Below are positions 17,522-25,647 of a stretch of 58,180 nucleotides of DNA, in pieces. The notes beneath the pieces are model-generated. The model had not been told where the DNA came from. It worked only from the letters and a program-made list of their open reading frames with translations, and did not search any database. The translations under genes were made by a program, and so were the position numbers. The stretch is from positions 1-58,180 of the forward strand of contig DAINBU010000013.1 of NCBI GenBank assembly GCA_036732755.1. The letters run 5' to 3'. Positions within the stretch are counted from its first letter, which is position 1. Each line of letters opens with the position of its first letter. Source of the DNA: DASRRB01 sp036732755. Lineage in GTDB: Bacteria > Planctomycetota > B15-G4 > SIAN01.

Positions 17522-18919
17522 TTACGGGAAGATCACTTCGAGTCCGTTCGAGAGCGCGATGCCGCCCTTGGGGCTGCCGGCATCGAAACTCGCGTATTGG
17601 AAGAAGAGCGAGAGGCCGCTCGGGGTGTTGTCGGGCAGGGTGGAGCGCAAGTAGGCCTGCCGGTTTTGGTCGAGCGTCACGATCGCCGCGGTGACGAACG
17701 GGAAGCCGATCAGGAACTGGCCGGGTCCGAACGGGATCGAGCTCGAGGTGGTGGAGTAGAGCAGCAGTCCGGTGCCGTTGGCGACGCCCTCGGCGACCAT
17801 GACCTGGATCGTCTCGCCCGACGCCGGGACGCCGAATCCGCCGAGCGCCGGGACGTGCCCGCCGGTCCCGGCGAAGCCCTCGCCGTATTGGACGAAGTAC
17901 GCGGGATCGAGCCGGTAGGCGTGCGTCTCGCCGGTCGCGGCGACCTGGCCGAAGCCGGTGATCTGGCCGCGCTCGTTGATGTCGAAGGCGGCGCGCAGAT
18001 TGAAGCCGAGCGCGGGGTCGATCAGCGTATTGAGGTCGAGCAGCCCGAATCCGTCGGTGTAGAGCGCGGCATTGGAGAGGAATCCCGACACGACGCCGGT
18101 CCCGACCACCTGCCCGAAGTCGTTGATCTTGTAGGAGAGGTTGTGCTGGCCGACGCCGCCGAGGAGCTCCCATCCGACGCCGTCGGTGTAGCGCACGAAG
18201 CGCTCGGCGTTCCCGGTCGCCGTCGACGCGCTGCCGCAGAGCTGGCCGGCGCTGTTGATCCCGTACGCGAAGGCGTTCGGGTAGCCGCTCGGCGCGCCGA
18301 GGTCGACGAGTCCGCTGCCGGCGTCCCACCGGAATGCGTGGTTGGTGCCGAGATATCCCGCGACGACGTCGAACTCGTTGACGTCGCGCGCATGCGAGTC
18401 GACGCTTCCGGGGTAGAGGTCCGTCATCCCGACGCCCTCTTCCCACAGGAAGGCGTGCCAGTCGGTGCTGCTCGCGAGCGTGCCCGCGTCACCGACGATC
18501 TTGCCGGCGCGATTCACCTCCCACGCCATCGAGAACTGGCCGCCGAGCGTCCCGAGGTTCTCGACGGTGCCGTCGGTCTTGAAGCGGACGGCGCGCGCCG
18601 GCTGCTGTCCGGTCGACTCGACCCCGCTGTAGCCGCAGGCATTGCCGTCGGCGTCGAGCGCGCGCGCGAAGCTGAACGAATACCCCTGCAGGAACCCGAG
18701 CATCCGGAAGCCGGCCCCTGCGTCCCACACCCACCCTTCGGGATGTCGGAAGCCGGCGATCTGCGCGCCGTCGTCGGAGAGGCCCCAACCGAAGCTGTCG
18801 TGCGTGGTGACGTCGAGATCGACGAGTCGATACGGATAGAGCTGGGCCGACGCGTTCGAGCTTGCGACGGCGAAAGCTCCGAGCGATGCGGCGACGAGAG
18901 CGACGTATTTCGTGCGCAT
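17522..18919 (-). CDS. Secreted HAF-repeat protein with planctomycete C-terminal module
   Basis: The ATG at 18919 has GGAGGA upstream on the minus strand and opens a signal peptide cleaved after SNASA (residue 25). The 465-residue product carries about seven HAF-type extracellular repeats spaced some 45 residues apart: LSDDGAQIAG, DADGNACGYS, NRAGKIVGDA, NSAGQLCGSA, NDFGQVVGTG and NERGQITGFG are the clearest. These are predicted beta-propeller-like blades. The last 120 residues form a separate beta-rich module starting YGEGFAGTGGHVPALGG and ending GLEVIF. It resembles the C-termini of the repeat proteins at 30769 and 32497. Function unknown. Confidence 0.85.
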   Translation of the reverse strand: MRTKYVALVAASLGAFAVASSNASAQLYPYRLVDLDVTTHDSFGWGLSDDGAQIAGFRHPEGWVWDAGAGFRMLGFLQGYSFSFARALDADGNACGYSGVESTGQQPARAVRFKTDGTVENLGTLGGQFSMAWEVNRAGKIVGDAGTLASSTDWHAFLWEEGVGMTDLYPGSVDSHARDVNEFDVVAGYLGTNHAFRWDAGSGLVDLGAPSGYPNAFAYGINSAGQLCGSASTATGNAERFVRYTDGVGWELLGGVGQHNLSYKINDFGQVVGTGVVSGFLSNAALYTDGFGLLDLNTLIDPALGFNLRAAFDINERGQITGFGQVAATGETHAYRLDPAYFVQYGEGFAGTGGHVPALGGFGVPASGETIQVMVAEGVANGTGLLLYSTTSSSIPFGPGQFLIGFPFVTAAIVTLDQNRQAYLRSTLPDNTPSGLSLFFQYASFDAGSPKGGIALSNGLEVIFP

Positions 18920-19068
18920 GCGACTTCCTCCATGCGACGCGACGAGCACGCGAAGTGGTGCGGGTCGGCATCGGAGCGGCCGGCTCGGCAAGCCCGGTGC
19001 CGGGCATTCCCCGCCCGCGCGTCACTGCGGGCCGAAGCCGCCGGGGAGTCGTCCGCACGCGATCGGGA

Positions 19069-21294
19069 TCAGTACCCCAACCGGTGCAGATCGTCGTCGA
19101 GCCCCGCATTCGGCGCCGCCGATTCTTGAAGGGCTTTCGCGCGGTCGGCTGCCTGCTGCATGGCGCCGAGCAGGTGCTCGAGGGAGCTGCGTGCGCTTGC
19201 GAGAGCGCCCGTGTAGAGCGGGTCCTTCGCGAGGTCGTGCGTCTCGCCGGGGTCGGCGACGAGGTCGTAGAGGGAGTCGGTCGATTCGTCTTCGCCGACG
19301 ATGCGGATCAGCTTGAAGCGGGAGCCGATCAGCGCGGAATGGGTGATTTCGACGCGCGTGCCGTTGGCAGATTTGCCAATCGGCGGGCAATCCTGGGAGA
19401 GCAGCACCCGGTCGGGCGGCTCGCCGCCGCGCAGCAGCGGGACGAGGCTCACGCCCTGCACCGCGTCGAGCGGCGCGGCGCCGGTGAGCTCGAGGAGCGT
19501 CGGCGCGAGGTCGATCAGGCTCACCGGCGCGTCGATCGTGGCGGGCGCGAGACCCGGCACGCGCATCAGCAGCGGCACGTGCAGCACCTCGTTGTGCAGG
19601 CCGTTCGCGTGGAAGAGCGTCCCGTGCTCGCGGAACGCCTCGCCGTGGTCGGCGACGACGACGACGATCGTACTCTCGAGGAGGCCGCTTTCCCGCAGGC
19701 GCGCGAGCAGCGGCTCGAGCGCGGCGTCGGTCTCGCTCACCGTCGCGTCGTAGAGCGCGCGGTACCAGTCGAGCTGCGGCGAGCCGGCGACCACCTTCCC
19801 GAACTCGGCGGTCGGCAGGTCGAGCGGCCGCGGCCACGGCCCCTCGACGTCGGCGCCGCGCGCGCGCGCGAACGCGGGCGACGGCCAGTAGTCGTGCGCG
19901 AAGTAGGTGTGGAGGAAGAGGAAGAAGCGGCGGTCGGCGTGGGCCGAAAGCCAGTCGGCGACGCGCGCGAACGACATCGCCTCGCGCAGCTTGCGGTTGA
20001 CCGCCTCGGCGTGGCGGATCGGGCCGGCGTCGTAGCGGGGGTTGCGCGGCGACATCAGCGGGTCGAGCGTGCAGTAGCGGTCGAAGTGCTCGTCGAAGCC
20101 GAAGGCCGGGTCGACGAAGCCGCCGCCGCTGAACGCCGCCGTGAAAACGCCGGCCGACGCGAGCTGGCCGGCGAGACTCGGCCAGCGCCGGATCGAGACG
20201 CGGTCGCCGAAGCGGTTCGCGCCGTGCACGACCGGCTGCAGCCCCGTCATGAGCGACGCGTGGCCGGGCACCGTGAAGTTGGCGGGGCTGAAGCAGCGGG
20301 TGAAGCGGACCGACTCGCGCGCGAGGCGCGAGAGGTTGGGCGTGAGGTCGGCGTCCTTGCCGGCCTCGCCACCTTCGCCAGCCTCGCCCAGCCGATCCGC
20401 CCTCAGCGTGTCGATCGAGAGCAGCAGCACGTTCCACGGAGTCGCCGCCTCGCGGCGCGGCAGGAGCTTCGGGACCGCGGCGAGCACCGCGGTCGGCGCG
20501 CCGCCGGCGACGCCCGCTTCGACCGCGACGTCGACGACCGTCGGCTCGCGCCGCGCCTCCGGGAAATGGAAGACCAGGTCCTCGAAGCGGCGCGGCGGCG
20601 CGGACGCGTCGCGCTCTTCGAAGCGCAGCGTCGCCGTCCCCTCGCTCGAGCCGGCGGCGGTCACGGTCGCGCGCAGCGGCGCGCGCTGCCGTGCAAGCCG
20701 GTCGGGCAGGCCGAGCGCGAGCTCGACGGTCGCGCCCGCCGGCGCGGGCGGCAGCTCGAAGCGACGCGTCGTCCCCGCCGCGACCGGCGTCGCGGGGCGC
20801 GTCTCCCCGCCGACCGAGTGGCGCAGCGGCCGCTCCGGCACGAGCTCGTCGAAGCGCACGCGCGCGACGCGCAGCTCGCCGCGCAGCGGGCTCTCCAGCG
20901 TGACCAAGAAGCCGATGCCGTTCGGGTCGTTCTCCAGGTCGGTCGCGGGCGGCGCATCGAACGACTTGCGCTGCACCGGCAGCGTGCGCAGCAGATTCCC
21001 GAGCCTCCCGAGGAACTCGTCCTTGAGCCCGCGCGTGCGCGGCAGGTCGTCGAAGAGGTTCCAGAGCGCGAAGACACGCAGCGTCGCGCCGTCATCGAGC
21101 GCGTCGGTGCGCACCTGCGCCATGCCCGTGAGGCGCCCCGCGATCTGCAGCACCAGCGCCTCGCCGTCCTGCAGCACGAGCGCGCCGTCGACGATGCGCT
21201 CGCGCGCGGGGAGCTCGCGCGGCGGAATGCCCGGATGGGGCCAGATCGCGCCCTGCTCGAAGAGGCCGGCCGCGTCGAGGTCGAGGCGCGGCAC
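19069..21294 (-). CDS. Sulfatase-family hydrolase, probable lipoprotein
   Basis: An alkaline-phosphatase-superfamily hydrolase (741 residues from the GTG at 21294). The N-terminal 280 residues are beta-rich and unassigned; the sulfatase domain follows. Motifs seen are LLLSIDTLRADRLG (metal-binding Asp), NFTVPGHASLMTG with Thr (T341) at the nucleophile position instead of a formylglycine-forming Cys or Ser, and ADHGEAFREHG. In frame upstream of 21294 the sequence reads as an ideal lipoprotein signal (LACALASLAWLAALGGC). No ATG, GTG or TTG precedes it; only an ATT at 21447 is available, overlapping the murJ stop. The real start is probably there, or one base is missing. Substrate unknown. Confidence 0.85.
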   Translation of the reverse strand: MPRLDLDAAGLFEQGAIWPHPGIPPRELPARERIVDGALVLQDGEALVLQIAGRLTGMAQVRTDALDDGATLRVFALWNLFDDLPRTRGLKDEFLGRLGNLLRTLPVQRKSFDAPPATDLENDPNGIGFLVTLESPLRGELRVARVRFDELVPERPLRHSVGGETRPATPVAAGTTRRFELPPAPAGATVELALGLPDRLARQRAPLRATVTAAGSSEGTATLRFEERDASAPPRRFEDLVFHFPEARREPTVVDVAVEAGVAGGAPTAVLAAVPKLLPRREAATPWNVLLLSIDTLRADRLGEAGEGGEAGKDADLTPNLSRLARESVRFTRCFSPANFTVPGHASLMTGLQPVVHGANRFGDRVSIRRWPSLAGQLASAGVFTAAFSGGGFVDPAFGFDEHFDRYCTLDPLMSPRNPRYDAGPIRHAEAVNRKLREAMSFARVADWLSAHADRRFFLFLHTYFAHDYWPSPAFARARGADVEGPWPRPLDLPTAEFGKVVAGSPQLDWYRALYDATVSETDAALEPLLARLRESGLLESTIVVVVADHGEAFREHGTLFHANGLHNEVLHVPLLMRVPGLAPATIDAPVSLIDLAPTLLELTGAAPLDAVQGVSLVPLLRGGEPPDRVLLSQDCPPIGKSANGTRVEITHSALIGSRFKLIRIVGEDESTDSLYDLVADPGETHDLAKDPLYTGALASARSSLEHLLGAMQQAADRAKALQESAAPNAGLDDDLHRLGY

Positions 21295-21439
21295 GCAGAC
21301 CGCCGGCTCGCCCGGCGTCGCCGCTTGCGCGCCCGCCGCCGGCTCGGGGGCCGGACGATCGCGCGTCTCGCGGAGGCAGCCGCCGAGCGCGGCGAGCCAC
21401 GCAAGTGAGGCGAGGGCGCAAGCGAGCGCGCGTCGCGTC

Positions 21440-23173
21440 TCACGAATCGGGGTCTTTCTCCAGCACGGAAGCGGTCGCGTCGGGCGGCGCGGCGCCGCGC
21501 GCGCGCCGCTGGTGGATCAGCGCCAGGAGCTCGCGCAGCTCTTCTTTCGCGAAAACTGCCGCGCACGCGAAGAAGACCGCAAGGCCGACGATCATGCCGC
21601 CGCCGACCAGCGCACCGTTCGCGGCGGGGAGCGCGATCCCGCAAACGTTCCACCACGTCGGGAGGGCGAGTTGCTCGATGCCGATCCGCACGCCGACCAC
21701 GGCCGCCAGCATGAGCGACCCGCAGAAGGCGACGCGGACCACCGGCAGGACGAGCTGGCGCCGGAAGTCGACCGCGTGGCCGAGTTTCAGGCCGCGCGCG
21801 AGCAGCCAGGCGTTGAGACCGGTCGAGATCGAGGTCGCCGCCGCGGTGCCCGCCGCGCCGAACGGGACGACCAGCACGAAGTCGAGGACGATGTTCACGG
21901 CGACGGCGATCAGCGAGATGGTGACGGGGCGGCGCTGGTTGCCGCGCGCGTACTCGGCGCGCGCGAGCAGCAGCACCGCGGTCTGGAACAGCAGCGTCGG
22001 CGCGTAGGCGGCCATGCAGACGCCGCTCGACTCGGCCGCGTCGCGCGTGAACTCGCCGCCCTCGAAGAGCAGCCCCATGATCGGTCCGGCCAGCGCGAAG
22101 AGGCCGAAGATCGCCGGCAGGCAGAGCGTGCTCGCGGTGCGCAGCGCGGCGGCGAGCGCGCCGCCGAGCTCCTTCATGTCGTTGCGGGCGCCCGCACGAG
22201 CGAGCACCGGGTAGATCGCCGTGCCGAGCGCGACGCCGACCACGCCGAGCGGGAGCTGCATCAGCCGGTTGCCGAGGTAGAGCTGCGTCACGGCGCCGGC
22301 GCTCGGCACCATCGCCTCGGCGACGAAGCGGTCGACCAGGATGTTGATCTGGCTCGCGGCGAGCCCGAGCAGCATCGGCGCCATGCGGCGCGACACCTCG
22401 GCCACTTCGGAAGTCCGCAGCGGCGCCGGCGCGAGGCAGTTCTCCCCGATCCGCAGCAGCTCGATCCACTGGAAGACGACCTGGAGCACGCCGCCCGCGA
22501 GCATCCCGATCGCGACCCAGCTCGGATCGAGCGGCGCGCCGCCGGTCCCGAGCGAAAGGCTCCCGCGCGCGAGCCACGCCGCCAACAGCGCGCCGAGGAT
22601 CCACGTCACGTTGCCGATCGCCGGCGCGAGCGCCGGGAAGAAGAAGCGGCCGGCGAGGTTCGCCACCGCCTGCATCTGGCCGGCGACGCAGATGAAGATC
22701 AGGTAGGGCATCGTCCAGCGCAGCAGGCGCAGCGTCTGGTGGCCGGTCTCCTCGGACTCGAAGAGGGCGAGGAAGACGCTGTCGGGCATCAGCGCCAGCA
22801 GGGCGAGCAGCACGATCGTCAGCGGGACGAGGAAGGCGACCAGCGACCAGATGACCGAGCGCGCCACGCGGTTGCGCCCCTCGCGGCCGTGCTTGCGCTC
22901 GGTCTCGGCGAGCACCGGCACGAGCGCCGCCGACAGTGCGCCCTCGCCGAAGAGGCGGCGGAAGAGGTTGGGGATCGTCCACGCGAGCAGCAGCGCGTCG
23001 GCGGTCACCTGCGCGAAGTAGTAGACGGTGACCTTGTCGCGCACGAGGCCGAGGACGCGGCTCGCCATCGTCGCGAGCGCGACATTGCGCGCCGGCTTGA
23101 CGGCGTCGGCCGCGGTCGACGACGGCGCCGCGTCGTCTTGGCCGTGCGCCTGCGTCGCCGCGGCTCCCTCCAT
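21440..23173 (-). CDS. murJ: Lipid II flippase MurJ
   Basis: A 577-residue polytopic membrane protein of the MurJ/MVF family, which moves lipid-linked peptidoglycan precursors to the outer face of the inner membrane. Around 14 hydrophobic helices are visible. Family features include the early ALATMASRVLGLVRDKV, the following FRRLFGEGALSAALVPV, and LVDRFVAEAMVPSAGAVTQL in the middle. The ATG at 23173 is used; the open frame upstream is non-coding in composition. Its stop (TGA, 21440-21442) overlaps the start region of the sulfatase-like gene, suggesting coupling. A charged tail follows the last helix. Its presence implies normal peptidoglycan synthesis. Confidence 0.93.
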   Translation of the reverse strand: MEGAAATQAHGQDDAAPSSTAADAVKPARNVALATMASRVLGLVRDKVTVYYFAQVTADALLLAWTIPNLFRRLFGEGALSAALVPVLAETERKHGREGRNRVARSVIWSLVAFLVPLTIVLLALLALMPDSVFLALFESEETGHQTLRLLRWTMPYLIFICVAGQMQAVANLAGRFFFPALAPAIGNVTWILGALLAAWLARGSLSLGTGGAPLDPSWVAIGMLAGGVLQVVFQWIELLRIGENCLAPAPLRTSEVAEVSRRMAPMLLGLAASQINILVDRFVAEAMVPSAGAVTQLYLGNRLMQLPLGVVGVALGTAIYPVLARAGARNDMKELGGALAAALRTASTLCLPAIFGLFALAGPIMGLLFEGGEFTRDAAESSGVCMAAYAPTLLFQTAVLLLARAEYARGNQRRPVTISLIAVAVNIVLDFVLVVPFGAAGTAAATSISTGLNAWLLARGLKLGHAVDFRRQLVLPVVRVAFCGSLMLAAVVGVRIGIEQLALPTWWNVCGIALPAANGALVGGGMIVGLAVFFACAAVFAKEELRELLALIHQRRARGAAPPDATASVLEKDPDS

Positions 23174-23390
23174 CCCTCGCGCGTCCCCCGACCCGCCCGC
23201 CGCCCCGACTCCCCGGGCGCTGAAGGGGCGGGAGCATAAGGCTTCAGGCGCGAACTCCCCGCGTGCTCTGGCGGCCACTACGGATCCGGACGTGACGCGT
23301 ACGATGGCGGCACGACTGCCCGTGACACGACGCTTCGGAAGGCACCGCGGCGGGCGACGAGATCGAATCCATTCGAACACGGAGGCAGGG

Positions 23391-23936
23391 ATGAAACGTT
23401 TTGCTGCATGCCTGGTCGCGATTGCGGCGGCGGGCTTCGCCGCCGAGACGATCGCGGGCGGCCCGGCGGCGGCCGCGCAGGACAAGCCGAAGGACAAGCC
23501 CGAGGACAAGGCGCCCCCGAAGCCGGATGAGAAGAAGCCGGTCGCCGAGGAGTGGGGCACCGACTACGAGAAGGCGCTCGCGACGGCCAAGACGGAGAAG
23601 AAGGTCGTCCTCGCCGACTTCACCGGAAGTGACTGGTGAGGGTATTGCAAGAAATTGCATGCCGAGGTCTTCGGCACCAAAGAGTTCCTGGACTGGGCCA
23701 AGAAGAACGTCGTCCTCCTCGAGGTCGACTTTCCGAAGCAGAAGAAGCAGTCGGACGAAGTGAAGAAGCAGAACCAGCAGCTGCTGGAAAAGCACAAGAA
23801 GATCGTCGAGGGCTACCCGACGATCCTCTTCTTCGACGCGAAGGGCGAGGTGCTGGGCCAGATGGGCTACCAGCAGGGCGGGCCGGCCAAGTGGATCAAG
23901 GACGCCGACAAGATCGTCGCGAAGGCGAAGCGCTGA
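23391..23936 (+). CDS. Exported thioredoxin-like protein with in-frame TGA (candidate selenoprotein, UxxC)
   Basis: The ATG at 23391 follows GGAGGCAGGG and opens a signal peptide (cleaved near AAAAQ), then a Lys/Asp/Pro-rich linker and a thioredoxin-like domain. The frame runs to 23936 with one internal TGA at 23637-23639 (residue 83), exactly at the first Cys of the motif: FTGSDW-(TGA)-GYCKKL, against FTGSDWCGWCKKL in the next gene. Downstream, the thioredoxin fold continues intact, including the cis-Pro segment EGYPTILFFD. Read through, it is 181 residues with a U-x-x-C redox site. Codons next to the TGA are AT-leaning in a GC-rich gene, and a SECIS-like hairpin follows. The alternatives are a TGC-to-TGA sequencing error or a pseudogene. 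Periplasmic thiol/selenol redox activity is inferred. Confidence 0.75.
23641..23676 (+). promoter_or_regulatory. Candidate bacterial SECIS hairpin
   Basis: Two mutually exclusive folds occur just after the TGA. Fold A: 23660-23665 (UGCCGA) pairs perfectly with 23671-23676 (UCGGCA), leaving the loop GGUCU 26 nt after the stop codon. Bacterial SECIS elements usually have a G in the first two loop positions at about this distance. Fold B: 23641-23645 and 23647-23650 pair with 23655-23663 around GAAA with a bulged U. The second paralogue has the same AEVF codons but breaks the fold A stem (UCGAC for UCGGC). No SelB binding data are available. Confidence 0.5.
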
Positions 23937-23969
23937 GCCGCGCGCCCGCGCACCGAACGTGAGTCGAAG

Positions 23970-24009
23970 GCGCCCCCGGCGGACCCTTCCGTCGGGGGCG
24001 CTCGTTTTC
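23970..24009 (+). terminator. Intrinsic terminator after the TGA-containing gene
   Basis: Arms GCGCCCCCG (23970-23978) and CGGGGGCGC (23993-24001) pair perfectly, followed by TCGTTTTC. It separates the first thioredoxin-like gene from the second and argues that the second gene starts downstream (GTG 24100), not at the earlier in-frame GTG at 23959. Confidence 0.75.
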
Positions 24010-24099
24010 CCGGGTGCGGAGTCGTGGCGATTTGCCGCCTACGATGTGGGGCGTCGGGAAGGAACCGCCGAACGAAGGCTCGAAGGACGGGAGGAGATC

Positions 24100-24492
24100 G
24101 TGGCTGCAAGCGGATGGGGGACGAGTTACGACGCGGCGCTGGCGACGGCGAAGGCCGAGAAGAAGCTGGTGCTCGTCGACTTCACCGGCAGCGACTGGTG
24201 CGGCTGGTGCAAGAAGCTCAAGGCCGAGGTCTTCGACAAGCCCGAGTTCCAGGAGTGGGCGAAGCAGAACGTCGTGCTGCTCGAGCTCGACTTCCCGGCC
24301 GGCAAGCCGCTGCCGCCGGAGCAGAAGCAGCAGAACGACGCGCTCCAGCGCAAGTACCGCATCGAGGGCTACCCGACCATCCTCTTCATCGACTCCGCCG
24401 GCGAGCCGGTCGGGGCGATGGGTTACCAGCCGGGCGGACCCGCGTCATGGACGCGAGACGCCGACGCGATCGTCGCGCGCGCGAAGAAGTGA
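24100..24492 (+). CDS. Thioredoxin-like protein, CxxC paralogue
   Basis: The GTG at 24100 has GGGAGGAG just upstream and lies after the terminator of the previous gene. The 130-residue product is almost only the thioredoxin-like (Thioredoxin_7-type) domain: DFTGSDWCGWCKKLKAEVF holds the redox CxxC, and EGYPTILFID the cis-Pro. With this start it has no signal peptide, unlike its two neighbours, so it may be cytoplasmic. If the longer frame from 23959 were used, the N-terminus would still not look like a standard signal. It is the second of three tandem paralogues. Confidence 0.85.
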   Translation: MAASGWGTSYDAALATAKAEKKLVLVDFTGSDWCGWCKKLKAEVFDKPEFQEWAKQNVVLLELDFPAGKPLPPEQKQQNDALQRKYRIEGYPTILFIDSAGEPVGAMGYQPGGPASWTRDADAIVARAKK

Positions 24493-24516
24493 ATCGCTGA
24501 GTCGAAGGGGGCGGTG

Positions 24517-25086
24517 ATGAAGACGGCTTTCGTCCTCTTGGTGCTCGCGTCCGCGGCGGGCGCGCGCCCCGCCGCCGCGCACCGTCAAGACGCCCCCAAG
24601 GACAAGCCCGCGGACAAGAAAGACGAGAAGCCGGCCGACAAGCCCGACGAGAAGCCCGCCGACAAGAAGGACGAGAAGAAGGACGCGAAGAAGGTGGTCG
24701 CCGGCGAGTGGTCGACCGACTACGAGGCGGCGCTCGCCGAGGCGAAGAGGCAGAAGAAGGTCGTCGTCGCCAACTTCGAGGCCGACTGGCAGGAGGGCTG
24801 CCGCAAGCAGAAGCTCGAGGTCTTCTCCAAGCCCGAGTTCATCGACTGGGCGAAGAAGCACGTGATCCTGCTCAAGGTCGAGTTCCCCGGCAACAAGCCG
24901 CTGCCGGAGGAATTGAAGAAGCAGAACGACACGCTCGCGGCGAAATACAAGGTCGAGAAGTACCCGACCACCGTCTTCATCAACGCCGACGGCGAAGCGA
25001 TCGGCTCGCTCGGCACGGTCGCCGGCGGCCCCAACCCCTGGACCAAGCGCGCCAGCGAGATCATCGCGGCGAAGGGGAAGAAGTAG
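24517..25086 (+). CDS. Exported thioredoxin-like protein lacking the first active-site Cys (QxxC)
   Basis: The ATG at 24517 is preceded by AAGGGGGCGG and begins 24 bp after the previous stop. The 189-residue product has a signal peptide (cleaved near PAAAH), then a striking repeated Lys-Asp-Glu-Pro linker (about residues 26-60, units like KPADKKDE), then the same thioredoxin-like domain. Where the paralogue reads DWCGWCKKL it reads DWQEGCRKQKL, so only one Cys remains. The cis-Pro segment is EKYPTTVFIN. A single-Cys thioredoxin fold can still be isomerase- or peroxidase-like, or may only bind. Likely co-transcribed with the CxxC gene. Confidence 0.85.
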   Translation: MKTAFVLLVLASAAGARPAAAHRQDAPKDKPADKKDEKPADKPDEKPADKKDEKKDAKKVVAGEWSTDYEAALAEAKRQKKVVVANFEADWQEGCRKQKLEVFSKPEFIDWAKKHVILLKVEFPGNKPLPEELKKQNDTLAAKYKVEKYPTTVFINADGEAIGSLGTVAGGPNPWTKRASEIIAAKGKK

Positions 25087-25118
25087 GGCGCTCCGCGCTG
25101 CCGCGTCGCGCCTCCCGC

Positions 25119-25511
25119 CTACGGGACCTTCGCGGCGATCGGCGTCGGCTTCCCGCTCTCGTCGATCGCGACGTAGACGACGTCGGCGGTCGTGACGTCG
25201 ACCTTCTGCTCGCAGTCGGCGAAGCGCTCGGCCTCGACGCGGATCTGCACCGTGATCGACGTCGTGCCGATCTTCACCACCTTGCCCCAGTAGGAGACGA
25301 GGTCGCCGACGTAGACCGGCGCGATGAACTTCACCTCCTTCATCGCGATCGTGACGAGCCGCTTGCACGCGACCCGGCGCGCGATGGCGGCGCCCGCGAG
25401 GTCGATCTGCGACAGGATCACGCCGCCGAAGATCGTCCCGCCGCCGTTGGTGTCGCGCGGCAGGAGGATCGTGCGCAGCGCGAGGGTCTCGGTCGGCGCG
25501 GGGGGGGTCAT
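25119..25511 (-). CDS. Acyl-CoA thioesterase, YciA/BFIT-type hotdog protein
   Basis: A 130-residue hotdog-fold enzyme that hydrolyses acyl-CoA to free acid and CoA. The N-terminus carries the family signature LPRDTNGGGTIFGG followed by SQIDLAGAAIARR. The core strand segment KEVKFIAPVYVGDLVSYWG and the late TADVVYVAIDESGKP are also typical. The ATG at 25511 sits beside a run of seven G that could be miscounted, but the reading frame after it is intact. It is convergent with the thioredoxin-like genes. Which acyl chain it prefers cannot be told. Confidence 0.85.
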   Translation of the reverse strand: MTPPAPTETLALRTILLPRDTNGGGTIFGGVILSQIDLAGAAIARRVACKRLVTIAMKEVKFIAPVYVGDLVSYWGKVVKIGTTSITVQIRVEAERFADCEQKVDVTTADVVYVAIDESGKPTPIAAKVP

Positions 25512-25647
25512 GGGGCCTCGCTTCGGGGAGCCGGGTTCATCGGCGCACGAGGCTAGCGCCGGCTCGCGGCAGCGACGCCTTGCCTCGCGGCGCGCTCCGC
25601 GGAAAGCTGAGGCGTTCGCGTCCGATCCGAGAACGGGGAGCTGCCCG

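Noticed and set aside
23637..23639. Treating the TGA as an ordinary nonsense mutation
   Set aside because: Not excluded, but its exact position at the redox Cys, intact downstream sequence and local codon shift make it less likely than Sec.
25501..25511. Seven-G run as a frameshift in the thioesterase gene
   Set aside because: It lies just inside the start; the reading frame and family N-terminus are intact.
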